64,000 bases of DNA from Bin5 sp965220715 (lineage in GTDB: Bacteria > Chloroflexota > Anaerolineae > Caldilineales > Caldilineaceae), in the NCBI GenBank assembly GCA_965220715.1, contig OZ244843.1:1240001-1304000 (forward strand), given 5' to 3'. How positions within the stretch are numbered: position 1 is the first letter of the stretch; every line of letters starts with the position of its first letter. A program made the position numbers and the translations under genes. This document shows positions 36,267 through 44,519 of this stretch, piece by piece. Under the pieces are notes generated by a model. The model saw only the letters and a program-made list of their open reading frames with translations, made no database searches and was not told the origin of the DNA.

Positions 36267-37871
36267 ATGTCTGCAAATCATCATAACTCTACCTGGGCGC
36301 TAGTCTTGATCGCCGCCCTCCTGCTCACCGCCTGCAATCCTTTACCATCTGAACCCGAAGTGCCTGTCACTGCTCCTGTGCGCCCGGCCCCCCTGTTGTC
36401 GATCCATAATCCGCTTGTGATCCCAATCGGAGATACGCCCGCATCCGCCGGAGGACCGTTCTATGGTTGGCAGAGTGTCGAGAACGAGCAGCACGGCCTG
36501 ACGATTTTCTATCCAAATGGATGGCTCTTCGCCTCTTCACAAGAGGAACTTCTCTCGTTCCTACCGCAGCTGGCCGATGCATACCTCAAGGATAGGGCCA
36601 GCTATCTCGATTCTCTGAGGCCCCAGGGCCAAGAGCCCCGCGTTGTCGGCACCGGTTTTCCCTTCGATGCCGACATCCCGCCGTCGGACACCAACGGCTT
36701 CCAACTCCTCACCGTTCCCAGCGAAGGCCGCACCTTGGAACTGTTTGCGCAACAGCTGGCCGACCAGCTGGCAGCGTCCGGGTCTGCGGCAGTGGAGAGC
36801 ATCGAGATCGGCCCCGGTCTGCGGCCTTGGGGTGAGCAGACCGCAACCGTCACCTACCGGATCGACGGCGCGCTGGCATTCGGCGAGCGAGCCGGCGCCA
36901 TCCCCGATACAAATGCGCTCGGCCGCCAGGTCGTTCTCCTTTCTCCCGACCGCGCGACTTTTCTTACCGTTACCTTCGACGTATGGGGCGAGTTTCCCCA
37001 ATGGTTGGAGCGGCTGATGCTTGAGGTCGTGCGGCGCGTTCAGTGGCTGGATAATCCTGCCTACACGCCACAGCCCGGGCCGACCGTGACGCTCACAAGC
37101 AACATGAATGTGCGCGCCGGGCCAGGTACCGACCATCCAATCATCGCCAAGGCGGCAGCCGGGCAGCAGTTGGCCGCCATCAGCAGCAGTCCAGCCGGCG
37201 ACTGGTGGCAGGTCGAATTCAACGGTCGACTGGCTTGGCTGCACAGCGCCTACTTGACCACCTCCGCTGACGCGGCAAACGCGCCGCAAGCGGATCCCGC
37301 CGGTTGGTTGACCTATGACGATGATGCACGCGGCCTGGCACTGTCCTATCCGCCGGGATGGCACTACCTCGATCCGGCGCGGCCCACCCAGGCCGACCTG
37401 GCGCTCCTCTCCGCAGCCTATAAGTTCGAAAGCAAACAGTTCGACGTCGCCGGCATGGCACAGCTGGTGTCGGAAATGAGCCGCCGCCGCGACGACGCCG
37501 TCATTGGCCTCGGTCTCCAGTCCGACCAGCCTGATAGCCCGGCCAGCAACTTCATGCTCGTCTTTTCCTTCGCTGCCGACGGGCTCAGCTTGGAACGCTA
37601 CGCACAGATGGCCGCCGAGAAAACCTACAGCCTTTCGCCCGCCACCGTTGAACTGGCGCAAGGGCTGAGGCCCGCGGACGAGCAAGTTGTCTCCATCCGT
37701 TACCTCGAGAACGAAACCAATAGCGAAGTCTGGCAGGTCTGGCTCCTCTCCCCGGACGGCACGACCCTTCTCGCGCTCGCGTTCAGCGTTCACAGCGACC
37801 AATTCGCGGCGCTGGAACCGCTGCTGAGCCAGATCGTGCAGCGGCTGCGCTGGATCGACAGCACCGGCTAG
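36267..37871 (+). CDS. Lipoprotein with a bacterial SH3 domain between two PsbP-like domains (tentative)
   Basis: A 534-residue exported protein. The signal WALVLIAALLLTAC ends in a lipobox with the lipid Cys near residue 23. The middle contains a clear SH3b domain: TLTSNMNVRAGPGTDHPIIA and later GDWWQVEFNGRLAWLHSAYL, about residues 275-330. Before and after it are two similar segments, each starting with a YDDDARGLALSYPPGWHYLD-type strand pattern and ending in VQRLRWID-like text, which recalls PsbP/Mog1-type folds. ATG 36267 is preferred over 36252 because GGAGGGA lies between them. SH3b domains often bind cell-wall or surface ligands; the role here is unknown. Confidence 0.7.
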   Translation: MSANHHNSTWALVLIAALLLTACNPLPSEPEVPVTAPVRPAPLLSIHNPLVIPIGDTPASAGGPFYGWQSVENEQHGLTIFYPNGWLFASSQEELLSFLPQLADAYLKDRASYLDSLRPQGQEPRVVGTGFPFDADIPPSDTNGFQLLTVPSEGRTLELFAQQLADQLAASGSAAVESIEIGPGLRPWGEQTATVTYRIDGALAFGERAGAIPDTNALGRQVVLLSPDRATFLTVTFDVWGEFPQWLERLMLEVVRRVQWLDNPAYTPQPGPTVTLTSNMNVRAGPGTDHPIIAKAAAGQQLAAISSSPAGDWWQVEFNGRLAWLHSAYLTTSADAANAPQADPAGWLTYDDDARGLALSYPPGWHYLDPARPTQADLALLSAAYKFESKQFDVAGMAQLVSEMSRRRDDAVIGLGLQSDQPDSPASNFMLVFSFAADGLSLERYAQMAAEKTYSLSPATVELAQGLRPADEQVVSIRYLENETNSEVWQVWLLSPDGTTLLALAFSVHSDQFAALEPLLSQIVQRLRWIDSTG

Positions 37872-38289
37872 CCCCTCGAAACCGCCGCCGGCCCGTCCGC
37901 CACCATCGACCGAATGCTGAACCTGCCCACCGCACCCGCTACGGACTCTGCCTGACTTCGCGCCCACATCCAGTTCACGACCCCGAGCGACGCCAGCAAA
38001 TGTCTCTCTCTTCACTCCCTCCTCGTCTATGGACGCCTACGGGCGCAGACGCCCTCCGGCGGCTCCGGCCCGCTAAGGCGTGCCTCCGCACCCTTCGCCG
38101 CACTTGTCTCCGGCCACTGGTGTTCACTAACCACTAACCACTAACCACTGACCACTGCAGTTGACACCCCCCGCAACGCCCCCCTCCAAAACCCGCGCCG
38201 CAGCCATCCGCCATCGTCCTCGCTAGCCGGCTGCGTCAACCCCAAACCTGACCCATCAGCCTGAATGGTGGCATGGATAAGGAGTCTAA
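37872..38289. repeat. Dispersed intergenic repeats
   Basis: 38030-38105 is a copy of the CGCCCTCCGGCGGCTCCGG element seen at 15380-15470. 38125-38160 carries ACCACTA/ACCACTG heptamers capped by GCAGTT, and 38160-38195 is a partial copy of the CCCGCAACGCCCCCCTCCAA element present at 33440-33475 and 51260-51287. Confidence 0.7.
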
Positions 38290-38770
38290 CTCCCCCTTCG
38301 TGGAAGAAGAGGTTTTCTTCGCGGCCCTTCGCGGCCCTTCGTGGATCAAAGGGTTTAAGGTTTTCTTCGCGGCCCTTCGCGGATCAAAGGGTTTAAGGTT
38401 TTCTTCGCGGCCCTTCATGGATCAGAGGGTTTAAGGTTTTCTTCGCGGTCCTTCGCGGCCCTTCGCGGATCAAAGGGTTTAAGGTTTTCTTCGTGGCCCT
38501 TCGCGGCCCTTCGCGGATCAAAGGGTTTAAGGTTTTCTTCGTGGTCCTTCGCGGCCCTTCGCGGATCAAAGGGTTTAAGGTTTTCTTCGCGGTCCTTCGC
38601 GGCCCTTCGCGGATCAAAGGGTTTAAGGTTTTCTTCGCGGCCCTTCGCGGCCCTTCGTGGATCAAAGGGTTTAAGGTTTTCTTCGCGGTCCTTCGCGGCC
38701 CTTCGCGGATCAAAGGGTTTAAGGTTTTCTCCCTGCCCCTCCGCGTCCCTTCGTGGATCAAAAAGCCGTT
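38290..38770. repeat. 48-bp tandem repeat array
   Basis: About nine copies. GGGTTTAAGGTTTTCTTCG starts at 38351, 38389, 38427, 38475, 38523, 38571, 38619, 38667 and 38715, first 38 and then 48 bases apart. The 10-base difference is one TCCTTCGCGG-type sub-unit. As 48 is a multiple of three, open frames appear on both strands without being genes. The CCCTTCGCGGATC core is shared with the 112-bp and 195-bp arrays. Confidence 0.9.
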
Positions 38771-38836
38771 CTCCCTGACCCATCGTGTATATTAGTGGAT
38801 GAAAAGGTCCCGCCGCAGCCATCCCTGGAGACCACC

Positions 38837-40180
38837 ATGAAGCTTCCCGTCTGGACCCAAGCCGCCCGTCTCGCCGCCCAGACCCCACCCGAACGCAACC
38901 GCTACGTCGACTTCCTGCGCGCCGCCTCCATCTGCGTCGTCATCCTCGGCCACTGGCTCGTCGTCGCCATCTATACGGAGGACGGTCAACTGGTGGCCTC
39001 CGACGCGCTCTCCCTCATCCCCTGGACCCAGTGGCTGACTTGGCTCCTCCAGGTGATGCCGATCTTCTTCCTCGTCGGCGGCTACGTCAACGGCCTCGGC
39101 TGGCAGTCCGCCCAGCGGCGCCAGGAGGATTACGCCTCCTGGCTGTCCGGCCGGCTGCAGCGGCTGATCGTGCCAGTCCTGCCCGTCCTCGCGGCCTGGA
39201 CGTTGATCGGGGCTTTATTCATTGGCGTCTTCAGTATCGGGGGCCTCCGGTTCTATGTCCCCGCCTCTCTGCTCAAAATAGCCTCCCAGTTCGCGCTGCT
39301 GCCCGCCTGGTTCCTCGTCGTCTACATTCTCATGGTCCTGCTCGTTCCGCTTGCCCACCGGGCCTGGCAACGCCACGGTTTCGCCTCCTTCTGGGCACTG
39401 GCGGGCGCGGCCGTGCTCGTGGACCTGCTCGCCCTCGGCGTCGGCTGGCGCGCGCTCGGCTGGCTCAACTACCTGTTCGTCTGGCTTGCAGTCCATCAAC
39501 TGGGCTTTGCCTGGCAGGCCGGTCGCATCGGCGGGCCGCGCCGCTGTCTGCTCTGGGCCGCCGGCGGGATGACCGCACTGATCGCGCTGGTGACGCTCGG
39601 CCCCTATCCGATCAGCATGGTATCGGTGGCCGGCGAGGAGATCAGCAACAGCCTACCTCCCAATCTGACACTGCTGGCGTTGGGCGTCTGCCAGAGCGGC
39701 CTGCTGCTGGCGCTCGAAAAGCCGGTGCAGCGCCTGCTCGAACGCGGCGCCCTCTGGACCGCAACCGTACTGATCAACGGCATCATCATGACGATCTTCC
39801 TCTGGCACGTGACCGCCCTGCTTCTGGTATCCGGCCTGGCGCTGCTGACAGGCATCGGGCTGACTTTTTACCCCGGCACAGCCGCCTGGTGGCTCACCCG
39901 TCCGCTGTGGATAGCAGCGCTGGCCGTCGCCTTGATCCCATTTGTCGTCTTCTTCACCCGTTTTGAACGAATCGGCATGGCGCAGCGTCGCGCTGCGCCC
40001 CCGGCCTGGCGCCTGCTACTCGGCTGCGTCCTCGTCTGCCTCGGCCTCGCCACCCTCACCCTCCGCGGCATCCCCACCGAAACCTGGCCAGGCATCAACC
40101 TTCTTGCCCTGTCGCTGCCATTTGTGGGCGCCGCCCTCGTCATGTTCGGTCCAGCACGCGCGCCTGATCTTGGGGAATGA
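38837..40180 (+). CDS. Membrane acyltransferase, acyltransferase-3 family
   Basis: A 447-residue polytopic protein with about ten to twelve hydrophobic segments. The first helix follows RNRYVDFLRAASICVVILGH, the typical N-terminal signature of acyltransferase-3 enzymes, in which R and H lie at the catalytic site; IFFLVGGYVNG and LPAWFLVVYILMVLL are also typical. These enzymes O-acylate sugars or lipids at the membrane. The ATG at 38837 follows CTGGAG by six bases; the open frame extends upstream only into the 48-bp repeats. Its target is unknown. Confidence 0.85.
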   Translation: MKLPVWTQAARLAAQTPPERNRYVDFLRAASICVVILGHWLVVAIYTEDGQLVASDALSLIPWTQWLTWLLQVMPIFFLVGGYVNGLGWQSAQRRQEDYASWLSGRLQRLIVPVLPVLAAWTLIGALFIGVFSIGGLRFYVPASLLKIASQFALLPAWFLVVYILMVLLVPLAHRAWQRHGFASFWALAGAAVLVDLLALGVGWRALGWLNYLFVWLAVHQLGFAWQAGRIGGPRRCLLWAAGGMTALIALVTLGPYPISMVSVAGEEISNSLPPNLTLLALGVCQSGLLLALEKPVQRLLERGALWTATVLINGIIMTIFLWHVTALLLVSGLALLTGIGLTFYPGTAAWWLTRPLWIAALAVALIPFVVFFTRFERIGMAQRRAAPPAWRLLLGCVLVCLGLATLTLRGIPTETWPGINLLALSLPFVGAALVMFGPARAPDLGE

Positions 40181-40227
40181 GGGATCCCCGTGGCAGAATC
40201 CGACTGTCAGAAAGGCAGGATTGTGTG

Positions 40228-40500
40228 ATGAAGACGGAAAAAGAGAAGATCGAACGCGGCAGCGGCAACATATTCGCGGACCTGGGCCGCCCCGAAGCCG
40301 AGGCGCACCTGCTCAAAGCGCAACTCGTCACCCGCATCGAAAGAATCATTCGCCAACGTAAGCTCAAGCAAGTCAAAGCAGCGGCGTTGCTGGGTCTCTC
40401 CCAGCCTGACGTATCGCGACTCCTGCGCGGGAATTTCCGTAAGTACTCCGTTCAGCGGCTTCTGCGTCTTTTGACCGCACTCCGCGACATAATGCCATGA
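40228..40500 (+). CDS. HTH (XRE-type) antitoxin-like regulator, orphan
   Basis: A 90-residue protein: SGNIFADLGRPEAEAHLLKA at the start, then a helix-turn-helix KQVKAAALLGLSQPDVSRLL (about 50-69) and a C-terminal RLLRLLTALRDI. This is the layout of HigA-type antitoxins. No HigB/RelE-type toxin gene is adjacent, so it may be orphaned or regulate other genes. Its end overlaps the next start in ATGA. Confidence 0.8.
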   Translation: MKTEKEKIERGSGNIFADLGRPEAEAHLLKAQLVTRIERIIRQRKLKQVKAAALLGLSQPDVSRLLRGNFRKYSVQRLLRLLTALRDIMP

Positions 40501-40814
40501 CCAAACTCACCATCCATGCCGATTGCCGCAATGCCCTCAAGAAACTCGTCCTCAGAGATCTGAACATAGCCTTCGCCCACAGCGATGTCGGGGCCATCAT
40601 TGACCATTTAACCGACGACATCCTCTGGCAAATGGTCGGCGAAGCCGACCTCCGCGGCAAAAACGCCGTCCGCGCCGCACTCGAAGCCATGAAAGACACA
40701 GTCACCAGCGAGCCAATCATCCATTCAATCATCACCCACTGCACCGAAGCCGGCAAGGAAATTCAATGTGGCCACCTCGCAAACCGATTCGGCACGAAAT
40801 CATTTCAAACGTAA
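40497..40814 (+). CDS. SnoaL/NTF2-like protein, C-terminally truncated
   Basis: A 105-residue protein with the start of an NTF2-like cone fold: NIAFAHSDVGAIIDHLTDDI and LWQMVGEADLRGKNAVRAAL. Family members usually go on for another 40-50 residues with a conserved sheet; here the frame ends in a non-matching tail RFGTKSFQT. It is probably a gene with a decayed 3-prime end. It overlaps the orphan antitoxin gene by four bases. Confidence 0.6.
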   Translation: MTKLTIHADCRNALKKLVLRDLNIAFAHSDVGAIIDHLTDDILWQMVGEADLRGKNAVRAALEAMKDTVTSEPIIHSIITHCTEAGKEIQCGHLANRFGTKSFQT

Positions 40815-40891
40815 GGTATAATATAGGTAATACACATGCAGAGCGAAGCCAAAGAAATCGCATAGCAAGACCGACTAGGGGCCAGACCGAC

Positions 40892-42001
40892 ATGAGAACC
40901 AGGCTTGACGCCATCACACTCAAAGGATTCAAGTCCATCCGAGAGCTGATCGACTTCCGGCCCGGCCCCCTGACCGTTCTCATCGGCCCCAACGGCGCGG
41001 GCAAGTCCAACTTCCTTTCCTTCTTTCGCGCCCTCAAAAGCATGGCGGTCGATCCCTTCTCTCTTCAACGCCATGTCGGTCAGCAGGGCGGCGCCAGCAA
41101 ACTTTTGCACGATGGCCCGGCCATCACTCGCGAGATCGATGTCCGGCTTGGGCTTCATTCCAATGACGGCAAGATCGATTACGAATTTCGCCTTGCTTTT
41201 GCTGCCGGCGACGCGCTCATTTTCGACGATGAGCGTTATCGAATGTCACGAGAAAGCCAGCCCGGAACAGCATCCTGGCAAACACTGGGTGCGGGCGACA
41301 AAGAGTCGCAGTTGCTGGCTAATGTGAAGTACGACCCTACCGCAGAAACCATCATTGGGGCTCTGCTAAGGATGTCCACCTTCCAGTTTCACGACACTTC
41401 GGAAACCTCCCGGATGCGTACCAAGGCGGATGTCACATTTGGCAACCTGTTTATGCCCGACGGTGCTAATATCGCGGCTGTTCTTTACTACCTGAAGAGG
41501 AAAGAGGTCAATTGCTACCGGCGCATCATCGATACCTTGCGGTTGATCTTGCCCTTTTTCTCCGATTTTGTCCTGGAACCCGACGATGATTTCCTGCTGC
41601 TTGCCTGGCGTGAACGCGATAGCGATCAGATCTTTCACGGCTCGCAGGCCGCGGACGGCATGTTGCGTGCGATTGCCCTTGTCACACTGCTCCTGCTGCC
41701 AGACGAAAGGCTGCCGAATCTTCTTATCATCGACGAACCGGAACTGGGACTCCATCCCTACGCTATAAACGTGATAAGTGGTCTGATCCGGGCTGTTTCA
41801 ACAAAGACTCAGGTCATTGTCGCCACCCAGTCAACCGCCTTTGTCGACTGCTTCGAACCTGAAGACATTGTCGTGGTCGAACGCGAGGGCCGCGCCTCTA
41901 CCTTCCGGCGACTGGAAGATACCGAGGAGCTACAAGAGTGGCTTGAGGAATATTCCCTCTCCGAACTGTGGGAAAAGAACGTGATCGGGGGCCGCCCCTG
42001 A
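40892..42001 (+). CDS. AAA_21/OLD-group ATPase paired with a DUF4276 protein
   Basis: A 369-residue P-loop ATPase: LDAITLKGFKSIRELIDF at the N-terminus, Walker A GPNGAGKSNFLSFF (about 33-46), a signature-like QAADGMLRAIALVTLLL, Walker B LLIIDEPELGLHP (about 277-289) and a histidine-switch-region VIVATQSTAFVDCF. It lacks its own nuclease domain. The final base of its stop is the first base of the next ATG, so the two proteins are coupled. The family is common in two-gene loci suspected of phage defence. The ATG was chosen because the frame upstream of it does not match the family. Confidence 0.88.
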   Translation: MRTRLDAITLKGFKSIRELIDFRPGPLTVLIGPNGAGKSNFLSFFRALKSMAVDPFSLQRHVGQQGGASKLLHDGPAITREIDVRLGLHSNDGKIDYEFRLAFAAGDALIFDDERYRMSRESQPGTASWQTLGAGDKESQLLANVKYDPTAETIIGALLRMSTFQFHDTSETSRMRTKADVTFGNLFMPDGANIAAVLYYLKRKEVNCYRRIIDTLRLILPFFSDFVLEPDDDFLLLAWRERDSDQIFHGSQAADGMLRAIALVTLLLLPDERLPNLLIIDEPELGLHPYAINVISGLIRAVSTKTQVIVATQSTAFVDCFEPEDIVVVEREGRASTFRRLEDTEELQEWLEEYSLSELWEKNVIGGRP

Positions 42002-42687
42002 TGTACGTGAGGCTGAATATCATTGTGGAGGGACAGACTGAAGAGACCTTTGTAAATCTAACCTTGAAGCCACACCTGAGCCGTTTTTCCATCGGCGTAA
42101 GTGCCCGTGTTGTTACAACCAAGAATAAGCGCGGCACCAAGTACAGAGGCGGTCTCAGCACCTACTTCAAGGCCAAAAGGGACATCACCCTCTGGATTAA
42201 ACAGGACAGAAACCCCGACGTCCGCTTCACCACAATGTTCGACCTGTACGGCCTTCCGACAGACTTTCCCGGCTACAAGTCGGCGGTGGCAAGAGACGAT
42301 CCCTACCAACGGGTGGAAGCTCTGGAAGATGCCCTTGGCAATGACATCTCTGATCAGCGTTTCATCCCATACATTCAGCTGCATGAATTCGAGGCATTGA
42401 TACTGTCCGACCCTCGGGAACTTGACTCGCAGTTTGAAAACCGTGACGACGGCATCGCAAGACTCGTGACAATGGTCTCGCAGTTCCCATCCCCTGAACA
42501 TATCAATGACAACGCCAACACCGCCCCGTCGAAACGAATCATCCGCGAAATACCCGAATACCAAGACAGTAAAGTATCAGCGGGACCGATTGTGGCCGAA
42601 AAGATCGGGCTGTCCACGCTGCGTTCGAAATGCTCACACTTTGCGGGGTGGCTGGATAAACTGGAAAGCTTGGGGGAAGGAGACTGA
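42001..42687 (+). CDS. DUF4276 family protein (TOPRIM-like), partner of the ATPase
   Basis: A 228-residue protein. LNIIVEGQTEETFVNLTLKP at the N-terminus carries the Glu expected in a TOPRIM-type site, and FTTMFDLYGLPTDFPGYKSA near 78-97 supplies the next Asp. The conserved YIQLHEFEALILSDP follows. These features match DUF4276, which resembles the TOPRIM nuclease modules found beside OLD-like ATPases. The pair therefore looks like a split OLD nuclease: ATPase in one chain, nuclease in the other. Target and trigger are unknown. Confidence 0.85.
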   Translation: MYVRLNIIVEGQTEETFVNLTLKPHLSRFSIGVSARVVTTKNKRGTKYRGGLSTYFKAKRDITLWIKQDRNPDVRFTTMFDLYGLPTDFPGYKSAVARDDPYQRVEALEDALGNDISDQRFIPYIQLHEFEALILSDPRELDSQFENRDDGIARLVTMVSQFPSPEHINDNANTAPSKRIIREIPEYQDSKVSAGPIVAEKIGLSTLRSKCSHFAGWLDKLESLGEGD

Positions 42688-43148
42688 CGTGACCACCAAC
42701 TCTTCAGAAGGCGGTCTCGAAAGCACCATCTGTACGGCGCTGCCAGACCCGGAAATCGACCCCCAAAGCGGGTCAACACATGCCAGAGAACACTGATAAC
42801 AACCGCTAAAAATTTTTAAAGGCGCGACATATGTAGACTTGGCGCGACATATGTAGACATAACGCGACATAACGCGACCAAGCACGTCAACGCTCGTGAA
42901 CTCTCGTACAACGCCCGTATCGACCCGCCACCGACACCAAAATCACAGCCCATCCCTCAATTCCCACCAACTAACATTCCAGGCAAACGCTCGCCCGAGC
43001 GCCCCACCAAAAACGAAAAACGAGAAACTAAGAACTGCCCCCAACCCCTTGACAAAAGCAGAATTTTAGGCTATCCTTAATTATGATTTAGTCATGGATA
43101 AAAATTTATTTTGGAATGTATGAATATACCCGTGTTTGGAACCTAAGT
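42688..43148. other. Gap with direct repeats ahead of the metal ABC operon
   Basis: GGCGCGACATATGTAGACTT-like 20-base units lie side by side at 42821-42840 and 42841-42860, followed by two 10-base AACGCGACAT units at 42861 and 42871. The rest is low-complexity, with an AT-rich promoter region from 43045. No gene is supported. Confidence 0.6.
43049..43080 (+). promoter_or_regulatory. Sigma-70-type promoter with an overlapping DtxR/MntR-like operator
   Basis: TTGACA (43049-43054), a 17-base spacer and TATCCT (43072-43077) form a good housekeeping promoter. TTAGGCTATCCTTAA (43066-43080) overlaps the -10 box and is nearly palindromic (TTAGG against CCTTAA), close to the half-sites used by DtxR/IdeR/MntR metal-dependent repressors. 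Position and target gene suggest repression of the metal importer when metal is plentiful. Confidence 0.6.
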
Positions 43149-44321
43149 ATGCCGACCGCATCTGCAACCTGGCCTTCAGCACTTTCACACAGATCACACC
43201 TCCGACAAACGCACATCGTCGTCCTGGCCCTGCTTGTCGCACTGCTTGCTACCGCCTGCGGGCGTGAGCGAGAGCCCGCACAGACCGAGCCGGCCGCCGA
43301 TACGCCCACCACCGCAGCACAGCCGGCCGAGCCGGACCCGCCCCCAACCGCAGGCGTACGCGCCGACGGAACCTTCCGCATCGTCGCCACCACCACCCAG
43401 GCCAGCGACCTGTCCAGGATCCTCTCTGAAGGCGTCGCCGGCATCGAGATCACGCCGCTGATGGGCGCCGGTATCGACCCGCATCTCTACCAGCCCACCG
43501 AGTCCGATATACGGGCCATGAATGAGGCCGATATGGTCATCTACAGCGGCCTGCATCTGGAAGGGCAGTTCGATACCGTCTTTGAAGCCCTGCGCGAGCA
43601 GGGCACCCTGATCTACACCCTGTCGCAGCCGGTCAAGAAAGCGGGCTATGTCATCGGCGGCTTCGTCACCGCCCAGTCCCAATCCGGCACCGATGATCCC
43701 CACTTCTGGTTCGATCCCCGCAACTGGGAGCTTACCACCGCCGACCTGGCGCAGACTCTGGCCCAGCTCGATCCGGACAATGCCGCCGTCTACACCGCCC
43801 ACGCCGGCGCCTACAACGAACAGTTGCGCCTACTCTATGCCTGGGCCGACGAGGGCATGCGCTCCGTGCCCGATGGTCAGCGCTACCTGGTTACCTCGCA
43901 CGACGCCTTCCAGTATTTCGGCGCTGCCTTTGGCTGGCGCATGGCCGGCATCCAGGGGATCAGCACCGAGGACGAGACCGGTGTTGGCGACATCCAGCGC
44001 ACCGCCCAGTTTGTCGTCGAACAAGAGATCCCGGTCCTGTTCGTTGAGAGCAGCATCTCGCCCGACACGATCGAGGCGGTCCAGGCCGCCATTGACGCCA
44101 AAGGCGGCACGGTCCGCGTCGGCGTGCGCGAACTGTATTCGGACGCCATGGGCATGCCCGGCGCCTTTGGCGGCACCTACATCGGCATGATCGCCGAAAA
44201 CGTTTACACCATCCTCCAATCCTACCAGTGCGCCGGCGCGCAGGCGCACATCATCCCCTGGCCCGACAGCATCGACATCGCGCCGCCGGAGGAGCTTCTG
44301 ACAGTTGAATGTGGCACGTAA
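43149..44321 (+). CDS. Mn/Zn-type ABC transporter substrate-binding lipoprotein (TroA/MntA/ZnuA family)
   Basis: A 390-residue lipoprotein: signal IVVLALLVALLATAC with the lipid Cys near 37, then a Pro-rich linker and a TroA-like fold. Metal-ligand segments are visible: GAGIDPHLYQPTESD, DDPHFWFDPRNWEL, VTSHDAFQYFGAAFGW and a C-terminal ELYSDAMG. There is no His-rich loop of the kind seen in many zinc-specific ZnuA proteins, which slightly favours manganese. It heads an operon-like set with an ATPase and two permeases. The start at 43149 is preferred to 43116 because the signal begins soon after it. Confidence 0.88.
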   Translation: MPTASATWPSALSHRSHLRQTHIVVLALLVALLATACGREREPAQTEPAADTPTTAAQPAEPDPPPTAGVRADGTFRIVATTTQASDLSRILSEGVAGIEITPLMGAGIDPHLYQPTESDIRAMNEADMVIYSGLHLEGQFDTVFEALREQGTLIYTLSQPVKKAGYVIGGFVTAQSQSGTDDPHFWFDPRNWELTTADLAQTLAQLDPDNAAVYTAHAGAYNEQLRLLYAWADEGMRSVPDGQRYLVTSHDAFQYFGAAFGWRMAGIQGISTEDETGVGDIQRTAQFVVEQEIPVLFVESSISPDTIEAVQAAIDAKGGTVRVGVRELYSDAMGMPGAFGGTYIGMIAENVYTILQSYQCAGAQAHIIPWPDSIDIAPPEELLTVECGT

Positions 44322-44519
44322 ACACGCGTATCAACGGGAAATGGCAATTCATAGCCTGGTCATGTTCGTTCCCCCGCGAGCATGACCGCGACTGAGCCTG
44401 TCAGATGCACTACCAGGTTACATGCTGCCAGCCGTCCAACCGATAGCATCAGCAACGAGCAGATCGCCAGTTGAACGCATTGCCGTCTGCTTGAACTACA
44501 TTACGGGGAGTACACTGAA

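Noticed and set aside
38393..38888. Open frames with REGPRRTAKKTLNPLI-type repeats
   Set aside because: They are produced by the 48-bp tandem repeat and stop being open outside it.
44340..44400. GGTCATG...CATGACC inverted repeat after the metal-binding protein gene
   Set aside because: The arms are short, the loop is long and no T-run follows, so I do not call a terminator or attenuator.
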